Source of the DNA: Tillandsia leiboldiana | Taxonomy: Eukaryota; Streptophyta; Magnoliopsida; Poales; Bromeliaceae | Assembly: GCA_029204045.2 (NCBI GenBank) | Contig: CM055075.1 | Location: 27,638,613 to 27,702,612 of the forward strand | Direction of reading: 5' to 3' | DNA length: 64,000 nt | Part shown: positions 23,592 through 37,400 of the stretch, piece by piece | Numbering within the stretch: the stretch's first letter is position 1 | Layout: every line of letters begins with the position of its first letter | Made by a program: the position numbers and the translations under genes | The notes under the pieces: generated by a model | Told to the model about the DNA's origin: nothing | Databases searched by the model: none | What the model saw: only the letters and a program-made list of their open reading frames with translations

Positions 23592-26500
23592 CATTTGTGA
23601 GTAATTGGAATGAAATGCAGAACCCAATTGACTTTTCGAAAGTGTCTTTAAGTTACCTCTTCGGAACCACGATTTCCGAACTGCTTGGCGAACGTGGCGC
23701 TCATGCTTCTGTAGAAACTCATCAACCTTATGTGACTGAGACAACAAAGGTCCCGAGAACTCAACTCTGTCTCCTTGGTCCTGGATACCCTAAAAAATTT
23801 CATTGCGAGTTATGTATTGGTTAATTAGCCACACCAAAAAAAAAAGAGAAAATAAAAGGGAACTGCTAGAATAGTTTGAAACAGTACCAAAATGCCATTT
23901 TTGGAAGATATCGTATCCCCCAGATAAATCGCATTCGATAAGTCCTGAGAGTGGAACATGTCACATGAATCAAACGAATCGGGGCGCTCTAACTGTGTCC
24001 ACTTCTTCAGAATCGCCCGCTTCGCTAACTTATGAGAATCATGTAAGTTAGAATCAATATGGATTTCATGTACATCTCCATTCGCCTGTTCCTTCGAGTC
24101 AACCATGTTTTTATCTTGCTGTTTGTTTCCCTGTTCTGTTATTCCATTAGAAAGATGGCCTCCTCTTGAATTAGATCTACTGTGCGATTTACCATTAGCA
24201 CGCTCTTCTCTTTGTTTCCTCGCCCATGCGAAGCCGCTGGAAGAAGAAACCATTAAAGGCCCCGAGAAAGAGATATCCTCATCCTGAGAGTTGTTCTTAA
24301 TATGTGTATCTTCATCTTTACTAGCTGGTATTGGTTTCAGATCTGCGAATTGTTTAGCAACGCCATTTATTTTAGAAAGATCTTGCTTTAAGCCACCTCT
24401 ATCAACCCCATTTGAGTTGGTTTGTGACACCTGAAGAAGAGGGGGAAAAAGAAAAAAAGGAAAAAAGGGTTCTTAACATTTAGCTAATTCGATTGATGCA
24501 TTGTATTGCTAATAAACAGCCATAACTACTCAAACCTATTTTTGTAACAACACATGAAAGAACTACCTCTGGACCCTCTGCTATTGCGCGTCCACCTCGC
24601 TCTCGTGAAGCCCTATATAGTCTTGATGGTCTTCTTGTTGCTTCCGCTCCTCGCCCTTTGCTGCTGGACCTGTTGTTCCTGAAATAGCAGAGAAATTCGA
24701 CTTCAAGAAAAGCTCTCCTCTATCAACAAAAACTTAAAAAGTTTTAGGTTTAATGCACTGGGAGAAAGGAAAAAAAAAACCCAACATGCTGTATTGCTCA
24801 CCTATATGATTCCTCGCGGATCTTTGCATCAATCTCCTTGTTAGGTGGGTATTTTGGTATGCTTGATGGTTCACATGCATAAGGTTTTGTCTTGAAATAC
24901 TGTGCAAACAAATATGAAACAAACAAATGGTAAGTATAGCAACACTTTAACATAGAACTTCATTAAGGATTAGAATTTCGAGAAGACCAAGTTTACCCAA
25001 GTAAACAACCGATTTGATCAATTTGATTAACCTTCTTAAGCATATGAATAAATGATACTTTAGAACGGGTAAATTTGCACGATCTACTCAATATTTGTTG
25101 CTAGTTTCAACAAAATTTCCCAAAATCACTTGAATTCATTGAAATCGAGTGCTACAAAATAGGGGAAATCAATCTTTTCAAAAAGTAACAGTAGATTTCA
25201 TCAAATTGAATCCTTCAAATGCATGAATGTTAGGATAAATTGCTCAGGAAATTTTCTTGATAAAAGTGAAGAAAAATTGGAATTTTATTTTGATTCAGAC
25301 AATTTAGGAAAAGAACACCATTAGGAACCTTCAATTTGAAAGGAACCTTTTTACACGACGCAGAGCCAGGCGAATGTAGAGATAAGCAGAGCATCAAAAT
25401 TACATTATTCAAGGTAGAAGTATCATGAAAGCAGTTTTATGCATGGCAAACCTCTAAAGTGAGAGCGGCTGAAGCAGTTCCACGCTTATAAGGTTCAACA
25501 GCCAGAAAAACTTCTAACAAACTCAAAGCACTTTCTGGTATACTTTTGAATGTCTCGCGAAGGCAATTCTGATAAGGAAGATGGGGTTTGAAAATTGTGG
25601 CATGAGGTAACTTTGATTTCTTCCAGTACTCATCATGGGGGGAACCGCAAAGCTTAAATATCTTATGTAATTGTTCAACCTGTGAGAGAAAAATAGCTTA
25701 TTTTAGAGCTTCATATTACTAAGGCTTTGTTTGGTTACACATATGCCTTTTTTAGCTCAAATTCCATGCAATTGAGTGTGTCAACAGATGCTGAATTGTT
25801 TGCAATCCATAAATCTGTGAGTCTTATCGGACAAAAAAAAAAAAGTAATTGTTACAGTTTTTTTTTTAAAAAAAGATAAAATTGCAAGCTAACCATCAAT
25901 ATCTAGTACAGAGAATTCCATTTGATTACATAGGATTTGAGTTTAAAAAGGCAAAAAGAAACATAAGCTTTACCAAGTGAGGCCCAAAAGAGAGATTCTA
26001 AAAGTAAAAGCTGAATGAAAGATAATAAAGTGGAGCAATAGAAAACAATTTAGAACAAAATTAGGAAATTTCGTGGAGATTACCTCAGTTCTTCCCTGCA
26101 AAATAGGCTTTCGTATAAACATTTCCGCGAAAACACAGCCAACACTCCACAAATCGACAGACGGTTCATAATCAGTCGAACCTAGCAGAAGCTCAGGTGG
26201 CCGATACCATAGAGTTACAACACGGCTTGTTAGGGGTTGCTTTTTTTCAGAATCGAAGAAATTCGCAAGACCAAAATCACCCATTTTAAGAACCCCTTCA
26301 TTATTTACTAGGAGATTCGCACCCTTAATGTCGCGATGAATAATCCCACGCGAATGACAGTGTTCAAGCCCTGATAATAACTGTTGCATGTAGCACTTTA
26401 CCTGCGATAAATGAATTTAGCAAGAATACACTTTTCAGAAACTATCTAACAATCCAATGTATATCATACAAAAACTGAATTTCTGTATGTAGACAAAAAA

Positions 26501-28472
26501 GTAAAGCTTTCTGTATGTAGACAAAATCTGAATTTCAGGGTTCATCCAATTTTCTCCAAGGGGGGCATTTTTGTAAGTAGAACGGAATATGTGTAAGGAA
26601 TTAAGTTTTTTACGGCATATATATGAAAATCCAAAATTTTGCACAGATATGTATGAAAATAGGTAATTTTGCAGTTTAAATGAACATAAACAAACCTGTG
26701 ACTCGCTGAACTTGATGTCAGGGGAAGACGACAGTCCCGCAAGATCATGCTCCATATATTCAAACACGAGATATAAGCTACATGATAGCCTAGAAGAAAT
26801 CAACCCCTCCAGCTTCATAACATTCGGATGGTCGAGCCTTCTAAGTATCTGTATTTCCCTTGCCATAAACCTAACACTCTCTGGCTCAAAGTTGTCGAAC
26901 CGCACTTTCTTCAAGGCGACAAGCTTTCCTGTGTCGAGATCACGTGCTTTAAATACACTGCTATAGGTGCCTTGTCCGATCTTCACACATGCAGTCGAGA
27001 TTGAACAAAATTAAGTCAAGAAGACGAGCATATAAAAAATCACAATAATATTAACTACTCAAGCTGATATTGAATAAATTCTGACAAAAATTACTAATAG
27101 TTGAAGCATAATGTAAAGAATGCTAGCTATACAATTAAGGCCACAGGCACATCACTGATTTAGGCAATTATCGACAGTTAAGGCTATTATATTGCCATTA
27201 GAACAATAGGCTGCTACTGTAGAATCAACCAATATCAGTTGCATAACTTGCGACATAAAAAATGATCTTTGCCTAAAGTTTTGTTCAAATGAAACCGGGA
27301 CGAGCCATTAAGCCCCACGGCGTCTAACCTTTGAATTGCCAATATATTGCCCAAATAGTGGCTTGTAGTCTCAACTTAGCAAGACAAATCGAGTAAAATA
27401 TTGTGATTAAGCGGCAGCAATTACAAATTACGGTGGCAGCAAGCTGCATTAAGAATAAGAGCTGCCAAAATTGTAGTAGCTAGTAGATGACCAGTAGAAA
27501 GATGACATAACAACGCATATACATCGTATATTAATTCCTTCCCGAATAAGTGAGCCCAGATCGAATATATTTATCAACTACTCGAACTAATCAAAGAAAA
27601 TAGAAGGGTTTTTTTTTGTTTTATTCATGCTTTAGGTGAACATATGGGCTATTTTATAAGCATCCAAAAAGGATTGAGAATTTAGTTCTATGAATCATCA
27701 TAAAAAACACAAATTGCTGAGCTGCGTAAACAGCTAAAAAACATGTATGTTGCAGATGTGAGAATCCAGATAAAGGATTTTCGGGCCATCAATAAAATAC
27801 ATTGAACACTGGGGTGAAGGGACACTCCAAAGAGTTCAACAACACTACTTGTCATGCTAAGATGCAGAGAATTTGAGGTAATTGAGGCAGTGTGATGCCC
27901 ATTTCAGCATACAAACCAGCAAAGGAGGGAGAAAAGCTTCAAAAAGGCAACAATTTCATTCCATTCCATTCCATTGCTATAAACCATTCCTCAATTGCAG
28001 CAAACAAAAAAAAATAAAGTAAGGTTTAATAAGCTTAGAAAACCCCCAATTTACCTACCTTCTCCAATTTCTCGAAGGAGTCGGCTTTAAGGGGCACCCA
28101 CCCATGAATGGCCTCCCCGGCCACGGCGGTGAGCCACGGGGGCCACCCCGCGGCGACCTGCTCCCCTTCCAAGTACCTATGGAGGTTCCTCAGCCTCAGC
28201 CTCCGCGAGCTCGCCGCGCTCAGGCTCGCCCTCAGCGACCCGCCCGCATCGCCGCCGCGACCGCCCCCTTCCTCCTCCTCCTCCTCCCCCTCCCCCCCCT
28301 TCTTCTCCGCCGCATCGCGATCGCCCCTCCGCCGCCGCGAGGAGAAGGACGACGAAGCCGAGATCGGCTCCACTCCGCGCCCCCCGCCGCCGCCGCCGCG
28401 GAGGGCGCCGGAGGAGTCGACCGCGGCGGGGGTGACGGAAACCGCCTTCTTCTTCGACGCGACGCAGCCCAT
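23592..28472 (-). CDS. CDK-like serine/threonine protein kinase, IBS1 type (copy 1)
   Basis: The protein starts MGCVASKKK, a classic N-myristoylation/palmitoylation signal for membrane anchoring. A Gly/Ala/Arg-rich leader follows in exon 1 (28059-28472). The kinase domain spans exon 2 (26696-26980; IGQGTYSSVF glycine loop, VALKKVRFDN lysine), exon 3 (26084-26401; HRDIKGANLL catalytic loop, DFGLANFF, VVTLWYRPPELLLG) and exon 4 (about 25452-25681). PESVRFMAREI replaces the PSTAIRE-type helix. Exons 5-8 (about 24807-24899, 24568-24679, 23889-24431, 23655-23790) encode the basic, Ser-rich C-terminus, including SGPLMVSSSSGFAWARKQRE, typical of the plant IBS1/At1g54610 group. IBS1 acts in priming for defence in Arabidopsis; that role here is inferred from family only. 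Coding may end at about 23592 by reading through the last donor-like site. Its frame appears intact. Confidence 0.9.
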
Positions 28473-29000
28473 CTCCGGATCGCTAGGGCATCATCGCCGA
28501 GGAGGATCTCAATAGAGGAAAGGGATTGGGGGAAGCTAAAAATGGGGTGGGGGTGAAAAGGTGGGATCTTTGGGGACCCTTTTCACCTCGTCGTTTGCTA
28601 TTCTCTTCTCTGATCGATCTTTTCGTTAGGGTTTTGCGCGAGATTTGCGTTGGGAGAGGAGAGAGGGAGAGGTAGGAGGAGGAGGGAGATGGGGATCATT
28701 TTTTAAAAAAAAATGAAAAAAAAGGGGTTTGGAGGAGGAGGAGGAGGAGGAGGAGAGAGGAGATCTGCGGCAACCAACGACGCCCCGGAATCAACGCGGG
28801 AAGAAGAGGATGGCGGGTCCCCCTCTCTCTCTCGTCTCTCATTCTTTCTCTCTCTCTTAAAAATAAGAGAGAGAGAAAGAATGAGAGAGAGTGTGTGTGT
28901 GAAAGGACCCGGACAGAGCTGAGAAAAAAGTAGTCGTTTGGGAGCGCCAAACAACAAGTGAGGGGACAGGAACTAATTAATGAGATTGTTTTCCTCTTTT
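28473..29000 (-). promoter_or_regulatory. Kinase 5' region with a perfect CT/GA hairpin
   Basis: Upstream of the kinase Met codon lies a perfect inverted repeat with 25-base arms (28835-28859 and 28864-28888) and an AAAA loop. It is made of CT/GA repeats interrupted by an ATTC/GAAT core, so it is not a plain microsatellite. A (GGA)n run follows at 28726-28756. It may form a cruciform or a stem in the 5' leader. Copy 2 has the same arms near 39690-39750. Confidence 0.55.
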
Positions 29001-29002
29001 TA

Positions 29003-30212
29003 TTGCAGAGATATCCCACGAAGATGCGAAATTGCAGGAGTTTTTTTTTGAAATTAAGCCTATAAAACTTTTTATTTTTAAAAATAACATTATAAAATTT
29101 TATATTTATAAAAATGATTCAATATCTCACAACGTTGCGCCACGTATACCCACCACGTGAGCGAGAAGTTAGACCTGGAATTAGTCAACGTGTTTAAATA
29201 CGGAAATGATTCTCCGTTTTCATATTTTTCGTATAATAAATTTTTTTTTTTTTAAATATTTTTTTTGTAATTAAAAATTAAAATCTATCTTTTTAATTAA
29301 AATTTGAATTCAAAAATCAAATTAGGATTTGAATTCAAAATTTTATTACTTTAATTTAAATTTAAATTCAAATTTAAATTTAAAATCTGATTTAATTTTT
29401 AAATTTAAATTCAAATTTTAAATATAAATTTGAAAATTGATTTTGAGCTTAAATTAATATTTAAAATTTAGACTCAATTTCAATATTTTGAATTTAAAGT
29501 TTAAAACTAAAGTTGAAATTCAAATTAAATTCAAGATCTCAATTTGAATTTAAAACTAGTGCAAAATATGAATTTGAATTCAAAATTAAATTTGAACTTG
29601 AAATTTGAACCCAAAATCAATTTTAAATTCAAATTTGAAATCTAAAATCATTCAAATTTGAAATCTAAATCAGTTTTAATTTTAAATTTTAATTTTTGAA
29701 ATTTAAAATTTAGAATTTAAATTTAAAATTCAAATACGATATAAAATATAAATTTGAAATTTGAAATTCAAATCCAAGATATAAATTAAATTTGAAATTT
29801 AAAATTTAAATTTAAATTAAAGTAATCGAATTTTGAATTCAAATCTTAATTTGATTTTTGAATTCAAATTTTACTTTAAAATATAGAGTTTGATTTCAAT
29901 TCCACAGAGAATTATTTTTTAAAAATAAAAATTTTATTATACTAAAAATATGAACACGGAAAATCATTCTCGCGTTTAAATACGAAAAATAATTTTTCGT
30001 ATTTAAATACGGAAAATAGTTTTCCGTATTCAATTTATTCCACATCCTTCCCCCGCTCACGTGGCAGGCAGCCGTGGTGCACAGGTGGCACATATAGAGC
30101 TAATTTTGTAAATAAAATTTTATATGATAATTTTCAAAAGTAAAAATTTTTAAAAAAATCATTTAAAAAAAAAAAAATCTGAAATTGCATGAATGCTTCT
30201 GCAAACCCCTTA
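29003..30212. mobile_element. 1.2 kb fold-back (inverted-repeat) element, copy 1
   Basis: The stretch folds on itself along most of its length. The outer ends pair (TTGCAGAGATATCCC... with the complement of ...GCTTCTGCAA). CACGTGAGCG (29154) pairs with CGCTCACGTG (30054). Near-perfect inner arms of about 90 bases lie at 29295-29385 and 29795-29885, rich in TTTGAATTC and AAATTTAAA. The centre is nearly pure A/T with repeated AAATTTGAATTC words. It has no open frame. It resembles large fold-back or MULE-derived MITEs; no target-site duplication was found. Confidence 0.7.
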
Positions 30213-31512
30213 CTGTTAAAGCTCCATTTGAAATTACAAAAAAAAAAAAGATTTTGTGGAAAAGTGTTATAAAAAAATATTTCACTTATTTCTATAAATT
30301 AGAAGATATTTTGCAGTATATATTATACTAATTTTATTAAATTATACTCGTTTACACCATAAAATATTTATTTTAGGGTGATTTTACACTCTCCTCATCA
30401 AAGATTCATCATCTCGTATCTGTAATATTATTTTTTTTTACTGAAAATTATTTAAATTTTTGTGAATCTAAGTATTAATAAGAGTATAAAATCTGGAATG
30501 TTTTCATTATATTTATATAATTTTACTAAAAAATAAAATATATATTATAAGCTTTTTCTTCCATTTCTTGTGGCACAATAAAAATAGGTAAAAATACAAA
30601 ATTTTTGATAACAAATTAACCTAAGAGAAGGCTAATAGTATATTAAACTAGTTAATTATGTTTCAAACATGGAGAATAATAGATGGGTTTAGTTAAATTC
30701 ACATTACTCATATATATTCCACAATTTCACTTATTTACATATTTTGTTCATCAGATATATTTAACAAAAATTAAACGCACCGACATAAATAATTTTTAAA
30801 TAGATATTTTCGATAAAAAGACATGCACATAATAATTAGCAAGGTTTTTAAAGATGCATTCAAGGTAATAACTTTAGGCAGGCGTTTGTGCAATTTTATA
30901 TATTGAAGGGGGTGTATATGAATATGACAAAGATTTCGAGTTTAGGTACACTTTCGCCTCGTTGGTGCATCTCTTTGCTCATTTTAGTGATTCGTAATGA
31001 GAGGCGAGTCAACGCAGTAGCCGTATAGCTTGTCTTTTTTTAATTTTTCAAACAGAGATTAGGGACCAAAAAAAAAAAAAAAAAACTACCCAAATATTAT
31101 TTTAACCTCCTAAAATGTTATAAAAAATATATATATTGGGATGTGAAACTAGGATATGTTTAGTTTAATATAAATAGAATGGATTATTTTAAAATTGGTG
31201 ATAAACTCATAAATAAGTAAAATAAAAATTAATTATATATTTAGATAAAAATTAAGTTGTTTTCAAAAATAAAAAAAATAATATTTTGAATAGTTAGATT
31301 GGAATAGTAAGAATAAAAATAAGAGTAATGCTATCTGTATATTTATTTATAGATGTACATTTTACATTTCCATCTATTTATGATGGATGAAATTTATCTC
31401 AATCTTGGATGGGTGGGGTGTAAGATGTACATTCTTTTGGGGTAACACAAAAATATTTTTTTCTAAAAATAATTATAATTTTAAAACAAATATTTTATCT
31501 AATTAATTAATA
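30213..31512. other. AT-rich sequence to the end of contig A
   Basis: No gene is supported. At 31325-31445 there is a degenerate relative of the TGTACACC MITE family (ATGTACATTTTACA... GGGTGGGGTGTAAGATGTAC). Homopolymer lengths here often differ by one base from the second copy, which suggests low consensus quality at the contig end. Confidence 0.5.
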
Positions 31513-31612
31513 NNNNNNNNNNNNNNNNNNNNNNNNNNNNNNNNNNNNNNNNNNNNNNNNNNNNNNNNNNNNNNNNNNNNNNNNNNNNNNNNNNNNNNNN
31601 NNNNNNNNNNNN
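31513..31612. other. Assembly gap of exactly 100 N
   Basis: One hundred N bases, the conventional size for a scaffold join of unknown length. It separates two copies of the same 10.8 kb sequence. Confidence 0.99.
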
Positions 31613-31977
31613 GAATAAGGAAAACTTTTGCGTTTTTTGAAATTTATTTTTGCTGCTGCTCTCATTTAATCTTTAAATACTCTTTCCTTCCTATTTGTTA
31701 TCTGTCTGTTATTTAATGTGGCATACCAGCTAAATCAAAAACAAGATCACAATGAGAACTTTTGGATCCTGCGGTAAGTAATAATCAAGAAATCAAAACA
31801 GTTCCTAATATTACTAGCTGTTATATTATACGTCCTAAATCACAGTAATGCATCAAACCAAATAAATAAATTAAAACAACAGACGCATTCAACTATTGTT
31901 TTCCAAACAAAAATAAGTAAACATTTGCTATATAGAGCTAGGAAGAGATAGAGAAAGAAGATGAAGGTGCGGTTTTA

Positions 31978-32048
31978 GGTATAGCCGGTCGGAGATCTCC
32001 AGCACCCGTCGAGCCCCTCCGCGCAAACAGCCTCCTCAGGAGTGCCAT
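31978..32048 (-). pseudogene. Orphan exon 1 of the head-only formin (second assembly copy)
   Basis: The sequence repeats exon 1 of the gene at 18401-21179 (MALLRRLFAR...) but lacks two single bases, which shift the frame after about 10 residues. The remaining exons are absent because the copy starts within the exon 2 region at the gap. It is probably not a separate gene but the same exon read twice by the assembly. Confidence 0.7.
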
Positions 32049-34450
32049 TTTTTCAGCCTCTCTGGCCGTGCCTTTTCCGATCAACCCCGTCCGCGATCGT
32101 GCTGCTATAAGGAAGACGAATTCGCATTCCCTCTCTCTCTCTCTCATCTATATATCTTTTTATTTTTTGTTTTGGAGAGAGAGAAGAGAGAGAGAGAAGG
32201 GTGGTGGGGAATTGGACCTGGTGGAACTGCATTGTCATGGCCGTGTAGAGTGATGCACGGAAAACTACGTGCAGGTGTCGAAGAAGAAGACCCGTGGCCT
32301 GGATAAATTCTACATAGAAGATCATCTTGTTCTTGTGGGGAGGTTAAGGTAATTGGTACATGGGGTAAATAATTTAAATATTGTTTTTTTTTTTTTAAAG
32401 TGTGGAGAGCCCTCAAGTATAGATGATTTTGAAATAGGTTCTTACACTTTACCGGTTTGATTGACACATTTTTTTTAACTTTTGTTATCTTAATTTGAAG
32501 TATTTCATGGAATAAACTAAAGAGTTATTGACTTTCATTGTGATTTTGCTGAATTTAGCTGGGTGATTTAGTGATAGGAATTGCTTCTTTTTTTCTTTTT
32601 TTTTTTTTTGTTTGTTAGCATGTCAATTCACCATTTGCCTATGCCTCTTAATTATTCTTTATCACTGTTATTTAATGTGAGAATGACAATATTTAATTAA
32701 GAATCTTTAATTAGCATAAGTACAATAATAAATATTTCAAAAAAATTTATAGTAATATAAATTACCATATTACTCCTAATTAAAGTCTTTGCTATTTTAT
32801 ATCACAGAATAATTACTACAAAAAAGACACTCCTTTTTCATAATTTCCCAACAGTATCCCAGAGCATACATACACCATAAAACAACAACCATCTATACCT
32901 ATATATGATTCTCTTATTTTTGTCACGTGTCATCATTTTCTTCATTGAAAACGTATACCCATTATATACACTTTTCACCTCCTCTCATTAATTTCTTCCT
33001 ACAACTTACACCCCATCACCTTTCCTCATGTCATTCTAAAACGTACACCCCCTCACTTTCCCTCATCTCTTACTCATTATATATCCCCTCACCTATCCTC
33101 TTTTGCGTTTCCCCATGAGAGAGAGAGTGTGTGTGTGCGTGGAGAGAGTTGGGAGAGTCTTATATGTGATATTCGAGAGAGAGAGAGAGAGAAAGAGAGG
33201 GAGAGGGAGATGGAGAATCGTGACATGGACGTGGGAAGGATGAGCCACGCACGTGTCACGGACGGTGGCGAGGATCCTTCGCACGTGTGAACCTCGGTAT
33301 GTAACGGTATTTACTTCACTCTACTCGCATAGTTAAATCCATCCTTCAAAAATTTAATAGAAAAATTTATTTGCAACGAAATCTTTATTCGGTAATAGTA
33401 TTTTTTTTTTCTCTTTTTGTATTTTCATGTTCATTACATATCATTTAGATTTAATTATATTTTTTTATTCCCAATAAAATTTTTTATATTAAATAGTTTT
33501 GATGAGTTTACATATTTAATATTTATTTTTTCTAACTATCATATATGTGATCTAAAAAAAATTATAAAAAAATATTTTAATAAACTCTACCCGCTGCATC
33601 GCGCGGGTAACTACACTAGTTAGCTTTTAAACATCCTGATCTCAACTTATCAATTTGAATCATGCCCCAGTTAATAATAAATTAGAAGTACAAAAGCACA
33701 AAGTTATATACAGAATCTTTACACAAAAATCAACCTTGTTAGAGGCTGATATTAGTAGATCTCCAGAAGCAGCAGTGCACCTGCATTTCCCTTTCTGTAA
33801 AATCGAACGAGCATACACAACATACAGTGTCAAAAGATCACCAAAAACTCCACGTTTTTTTGCTTATGATCTCTATCTATTAAGCAAAGGTGGCAACATT
33901 TAGATACAAGAAGCAATAGATATTTGGCTTATTTTTGGGTTGGATTAGCGGCATCAGCGGTAGTTCGCCAAATCTTCTAATAGTTTCATCTTTCATGGCA
34001 GCTGGATGTTACTTCTTTGTCACTTTTGTCAAAGAAGTTATTATTAGTCACTATATCCTCGAGACTTCTGCTTGGCCAAAAAGGGCGCGGCCGTTGTTTT
34101 CTACTTTGCTTGTTTTCTCCCTGCCACTGTAAAAATCAGCGTACGACAACCGGTGAGCATTTCCTTGAGAAGAAATGTGAAAAGATAAAAGTAATCTAAT
34201 GAACATAGAAGATATAAAATGAACATGTTTAATCTATAAAAAATTTAAACAAAATGTGAGGTCCTTTTCGAGTACTTCAAAGGTTCTCTATTACGAAGAG
34301 TACTCTAGCAAAACACAAATGAAGAAGAAACTACTGGTATACATGGTTATATCAATTGAAAACTCGAGATAACGAGCACTTAATGATGGAAAATGATGAG
34401 AAGTATTAAAGCAAATCAGGCCTTTTCTTCTCATTTTAAATCAGTTCTAC

Positions 34451-37400
34451 ATTTGTGAGTAATTGGAATGAAATGCAGAACCCAATTGACTTTTCGAAAG
34501 TGTCTTAAGTTACCTCTTCGGAACCACGATTTCCGAACTGCTTGGCGAACGTGGCGCTCATGCTTCTGTAGAAACTCATCAACCTTATGTGACTGAGACA
34601 ACAAAGGTCCCGAGAACTCAACTCTGTCTCCTTGGTCCTGGATACCCTAAAAATTTCATTGCGAGTTATGTATTGGTTAATTAGCCACACCAAAAAAAAA
34701 AGAGAAAATAAAAGGGAACTGCTAGAATAGTTTGAAACAGTACCAAAATGCCATTTTTGGAAGATATCGTATCCCCCAGATAAATCGCATTCGATAAGTC
34801 CTGAGAGTGGAACATGTCACATGAATCAAACGAATCGGGGCGCTCTAACTGTGTCCACTTCTTCAGAATCGCCCGCTTCGCTAACTTATGAGAATCATGT
34901 AAGTTAGAATCAATATGGATTTCATGTACATCTCCATTCGCCTGTTCCTTCGAGTCAACCATGTTTTTATCTTGCTGTTTGTTTCCCTGTTCTGTTATTC
35001 CATTAGAAAGATGGCCTCCTCTTGAATTAGATCTACTGTGCGATTACCATTAGCACGCTCTTCTCTTTGTTTCCTCGCCCATGCGAAGCCGCTGGAAGAA
35101 GAAACCATTAAAGGCCCCGAGAAAGAGATATCCTCATCCTGAGAGTTGTTCTTAATATGTGTATCTTCATCTTTACTAGCTGGTATTGGTTTCAGATCTG
35201 CGAATTGTTTAGCAACGCCATTTATTTTAGAAAGATCTTGCTTTAAGCCACCTCTATCAACCCCATTTGAGTTGGTTTGTGACACCTGAAGAAGAGGGGG
35301 AAAAAGAAAAAAAGGAAAAAAGGGTTCTTAACATTTAGCTAATTCGATTGATGCATTGTATTGCTAATAAACAGCCATAACTACTCAAACCTATTTTTGT
35401 AACAACACATGAAAGAACTACCTCTGGACCCTCTGCTATTGCGCGTCCACCTCGCTCTCGTGAAGCCCTATATAGTCTTGATGGTCTTCTTGTTGCTTCC
35501 GCTCCTCGCCCTTTGCTGCTGGACCTGTTGTTCCTGAAATAGCAGAGAAATTCGACTTCAAGAAAAGCTCTCCTCTATCAACAAAAACTTAAAAAGTTTT
35601 AGGTTTAATGCACTGGGAGAAAGGAAAAAAAAAAACCCAACATGCTGTATTGCTCACCTATATGATTCCTCGCGGATCTTTGCATCAATCTCCTTGTTAG
35701 GTGGGTATTTTGGTATGCTTGATGGTTCACATGCATAAGGTTTTGTCTTGAAATACTGTGCAAACAAATATGAAACAAACAAATGGTAAGTATAGCAACA
35801 CTTTAACATAGAACTTCATTAAGGATTAGAATTTCGAGAAGACCAAGTTTACCCAAGTAAACAACCGATTTGATCAATTTGATTAACCTTCTTAAGCATA
35901 TGAATAAATGATACTTTAGAACGGGTAAATTTGCACGATCTACTCAATATTGTTGCTAGTTTCAACAAAATTTCCCAAAATCACTTGAATTCATTGAAAT
36001 CGAGTGCTACAAAATAGGGGAAATCAATCTTTTCAAAAAGTAACAGTAGATTTCATCAAATTGAATCCTTCAAATGCATGAATGTTAGGATAAATTGCTC
36101 AGGAAATTTTCTTGATAAAAGTGAAGAAAAATTGGAATTTTATTTTGATTCAGACAATTTAGGAAAAGAACACCATTAGGAACCTTCAATTTGAAAGGAA
36201 CCTTTTTACACGACGCAGAGCCAGGCGAATGTAGAGATAAGCAGAGCATCAAAATTACATTATTCAAGGTAGAAGTATCATGAAAGCAGTTTTATGCATG
36301 GCAAACCTCTAAAGTGAGAGCGGCTGAAGCAGTTCCACGCTTATAAGGTTCAACAGCCAGAAAAACTTCTAACAAACTCAAAGCACTTTCTGGTATACTT
36401 TTGAATGTCTCGCGAAGGCAATTCTGATAAGGAAGATGGGGTTTGAAAATTGTGGCATGAGGTAACTTTGATTTCTTCCAGTACTCATCATGGGGGGAAC
36501 CGCAAAGCTTAAATATCTTATGTAATTGTTCAACCTGTGAGAGAAAAATAGCTTATTTTAGAGCTTCATATTACTAAGGCTTTGTTTGGTTACACATATG
36601 CCTTTTTTAGCTCAAATTCCATGCAATTGAGTGTGTCAACAGATGCTGAATTGTTTGCAATCCATAAATCTGTGAGTCTTATCGGACAAAAAAAAAAAAG
36701 TAATTGTTACAGTTTTTTTTTAAAAAAAGATAAAATTGCAAGCTAACCATCAATATCTAGTACAGAGAATTCCATTTGATTACATAGGATTTGAGTTTAA
36801 AAAGGCAAAAAGAAACATAAGCTTTACCAAGTGAGGCCCAAAAGAGAGATTCTAAAAGTAAAAGCTGAATGAAAGATAATAAAGTGGAGCAATAGAAAAC
36901 AATTTAGAACAAAATTAGGAAATTTCGTGGAGATTACCTCAGTTCTTCCCTGCAAAATAGGCTTTCGTATAAACATTTCCGCGAAAACACAGCCAACACT
37001 CCACAAATCGACAGACGGTTCATAATCAGTCGAACCTAGCAGAAGCTCAGGTGGCCGATACCATAGAGTTACAACACGGCTTGTTAGGGGTTGCTTTTTT
37101 TCAGAATCGAAGAAATTCGCAAGACCAAAATCACCCATTTTAAGAACCCCTTCATTATTTACTAGGAGATTCGCACCCTTAATGTCGCGATGAATAATCC
37201 CACGCGAATGACAGTGTTCAAGCCCTGATAATAACTGTTGCATGTAGCACTTTACCTGCGATAAATGAATTTAGCAAGAATACACTTTTCAGAAACTATC
37301 TAACAATCCAATGTATATCATACAAAAACTGAATTTCTGTATGTAGACAAAAAAGTAAAGCTTTCTGTATGTAGACAAAATCTGAATTTCAGGGTTCATC

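Larger units (their letters stand above)
20741..31512. repeat. First copy of a 10.8 kb duplicated block (right end of contig A)
   Basis: This block matches 31613-about 42381 over its whole length. It contains exon 1 and part of the exon 2 region of the head-only formin, the entire kinase gene, and the fold-back element. It ends exactly at the 100-N gap, and the second copy begins exactly after the gap. Copy 1 lacks single bases found in copy 2 mainly in its last kilobase (for example CGCCTCGTTGG against CGCCTCGTTTGG near 30957). See the findings for the artefact interpretation. Confidence 0.9.

Noticed and set aside
26435..26695. In-frame extension of kinase exon 2 past SESQ
   Set aside because: The reading continues into an intron; a GT donor after the SESQ codons (26696) and an acceptor at 26401 join the kinase domain correctly.
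28104..28556. Plus-strand Pro/Arg-rich open frames of 135-150 residues, repeated at 38960-39412 and 63425-63951
   Set aside because: They are antisense to the GC-rich first exon of the kinase, which has the MGCVASKKK start and joins in frame to the kinase domain.
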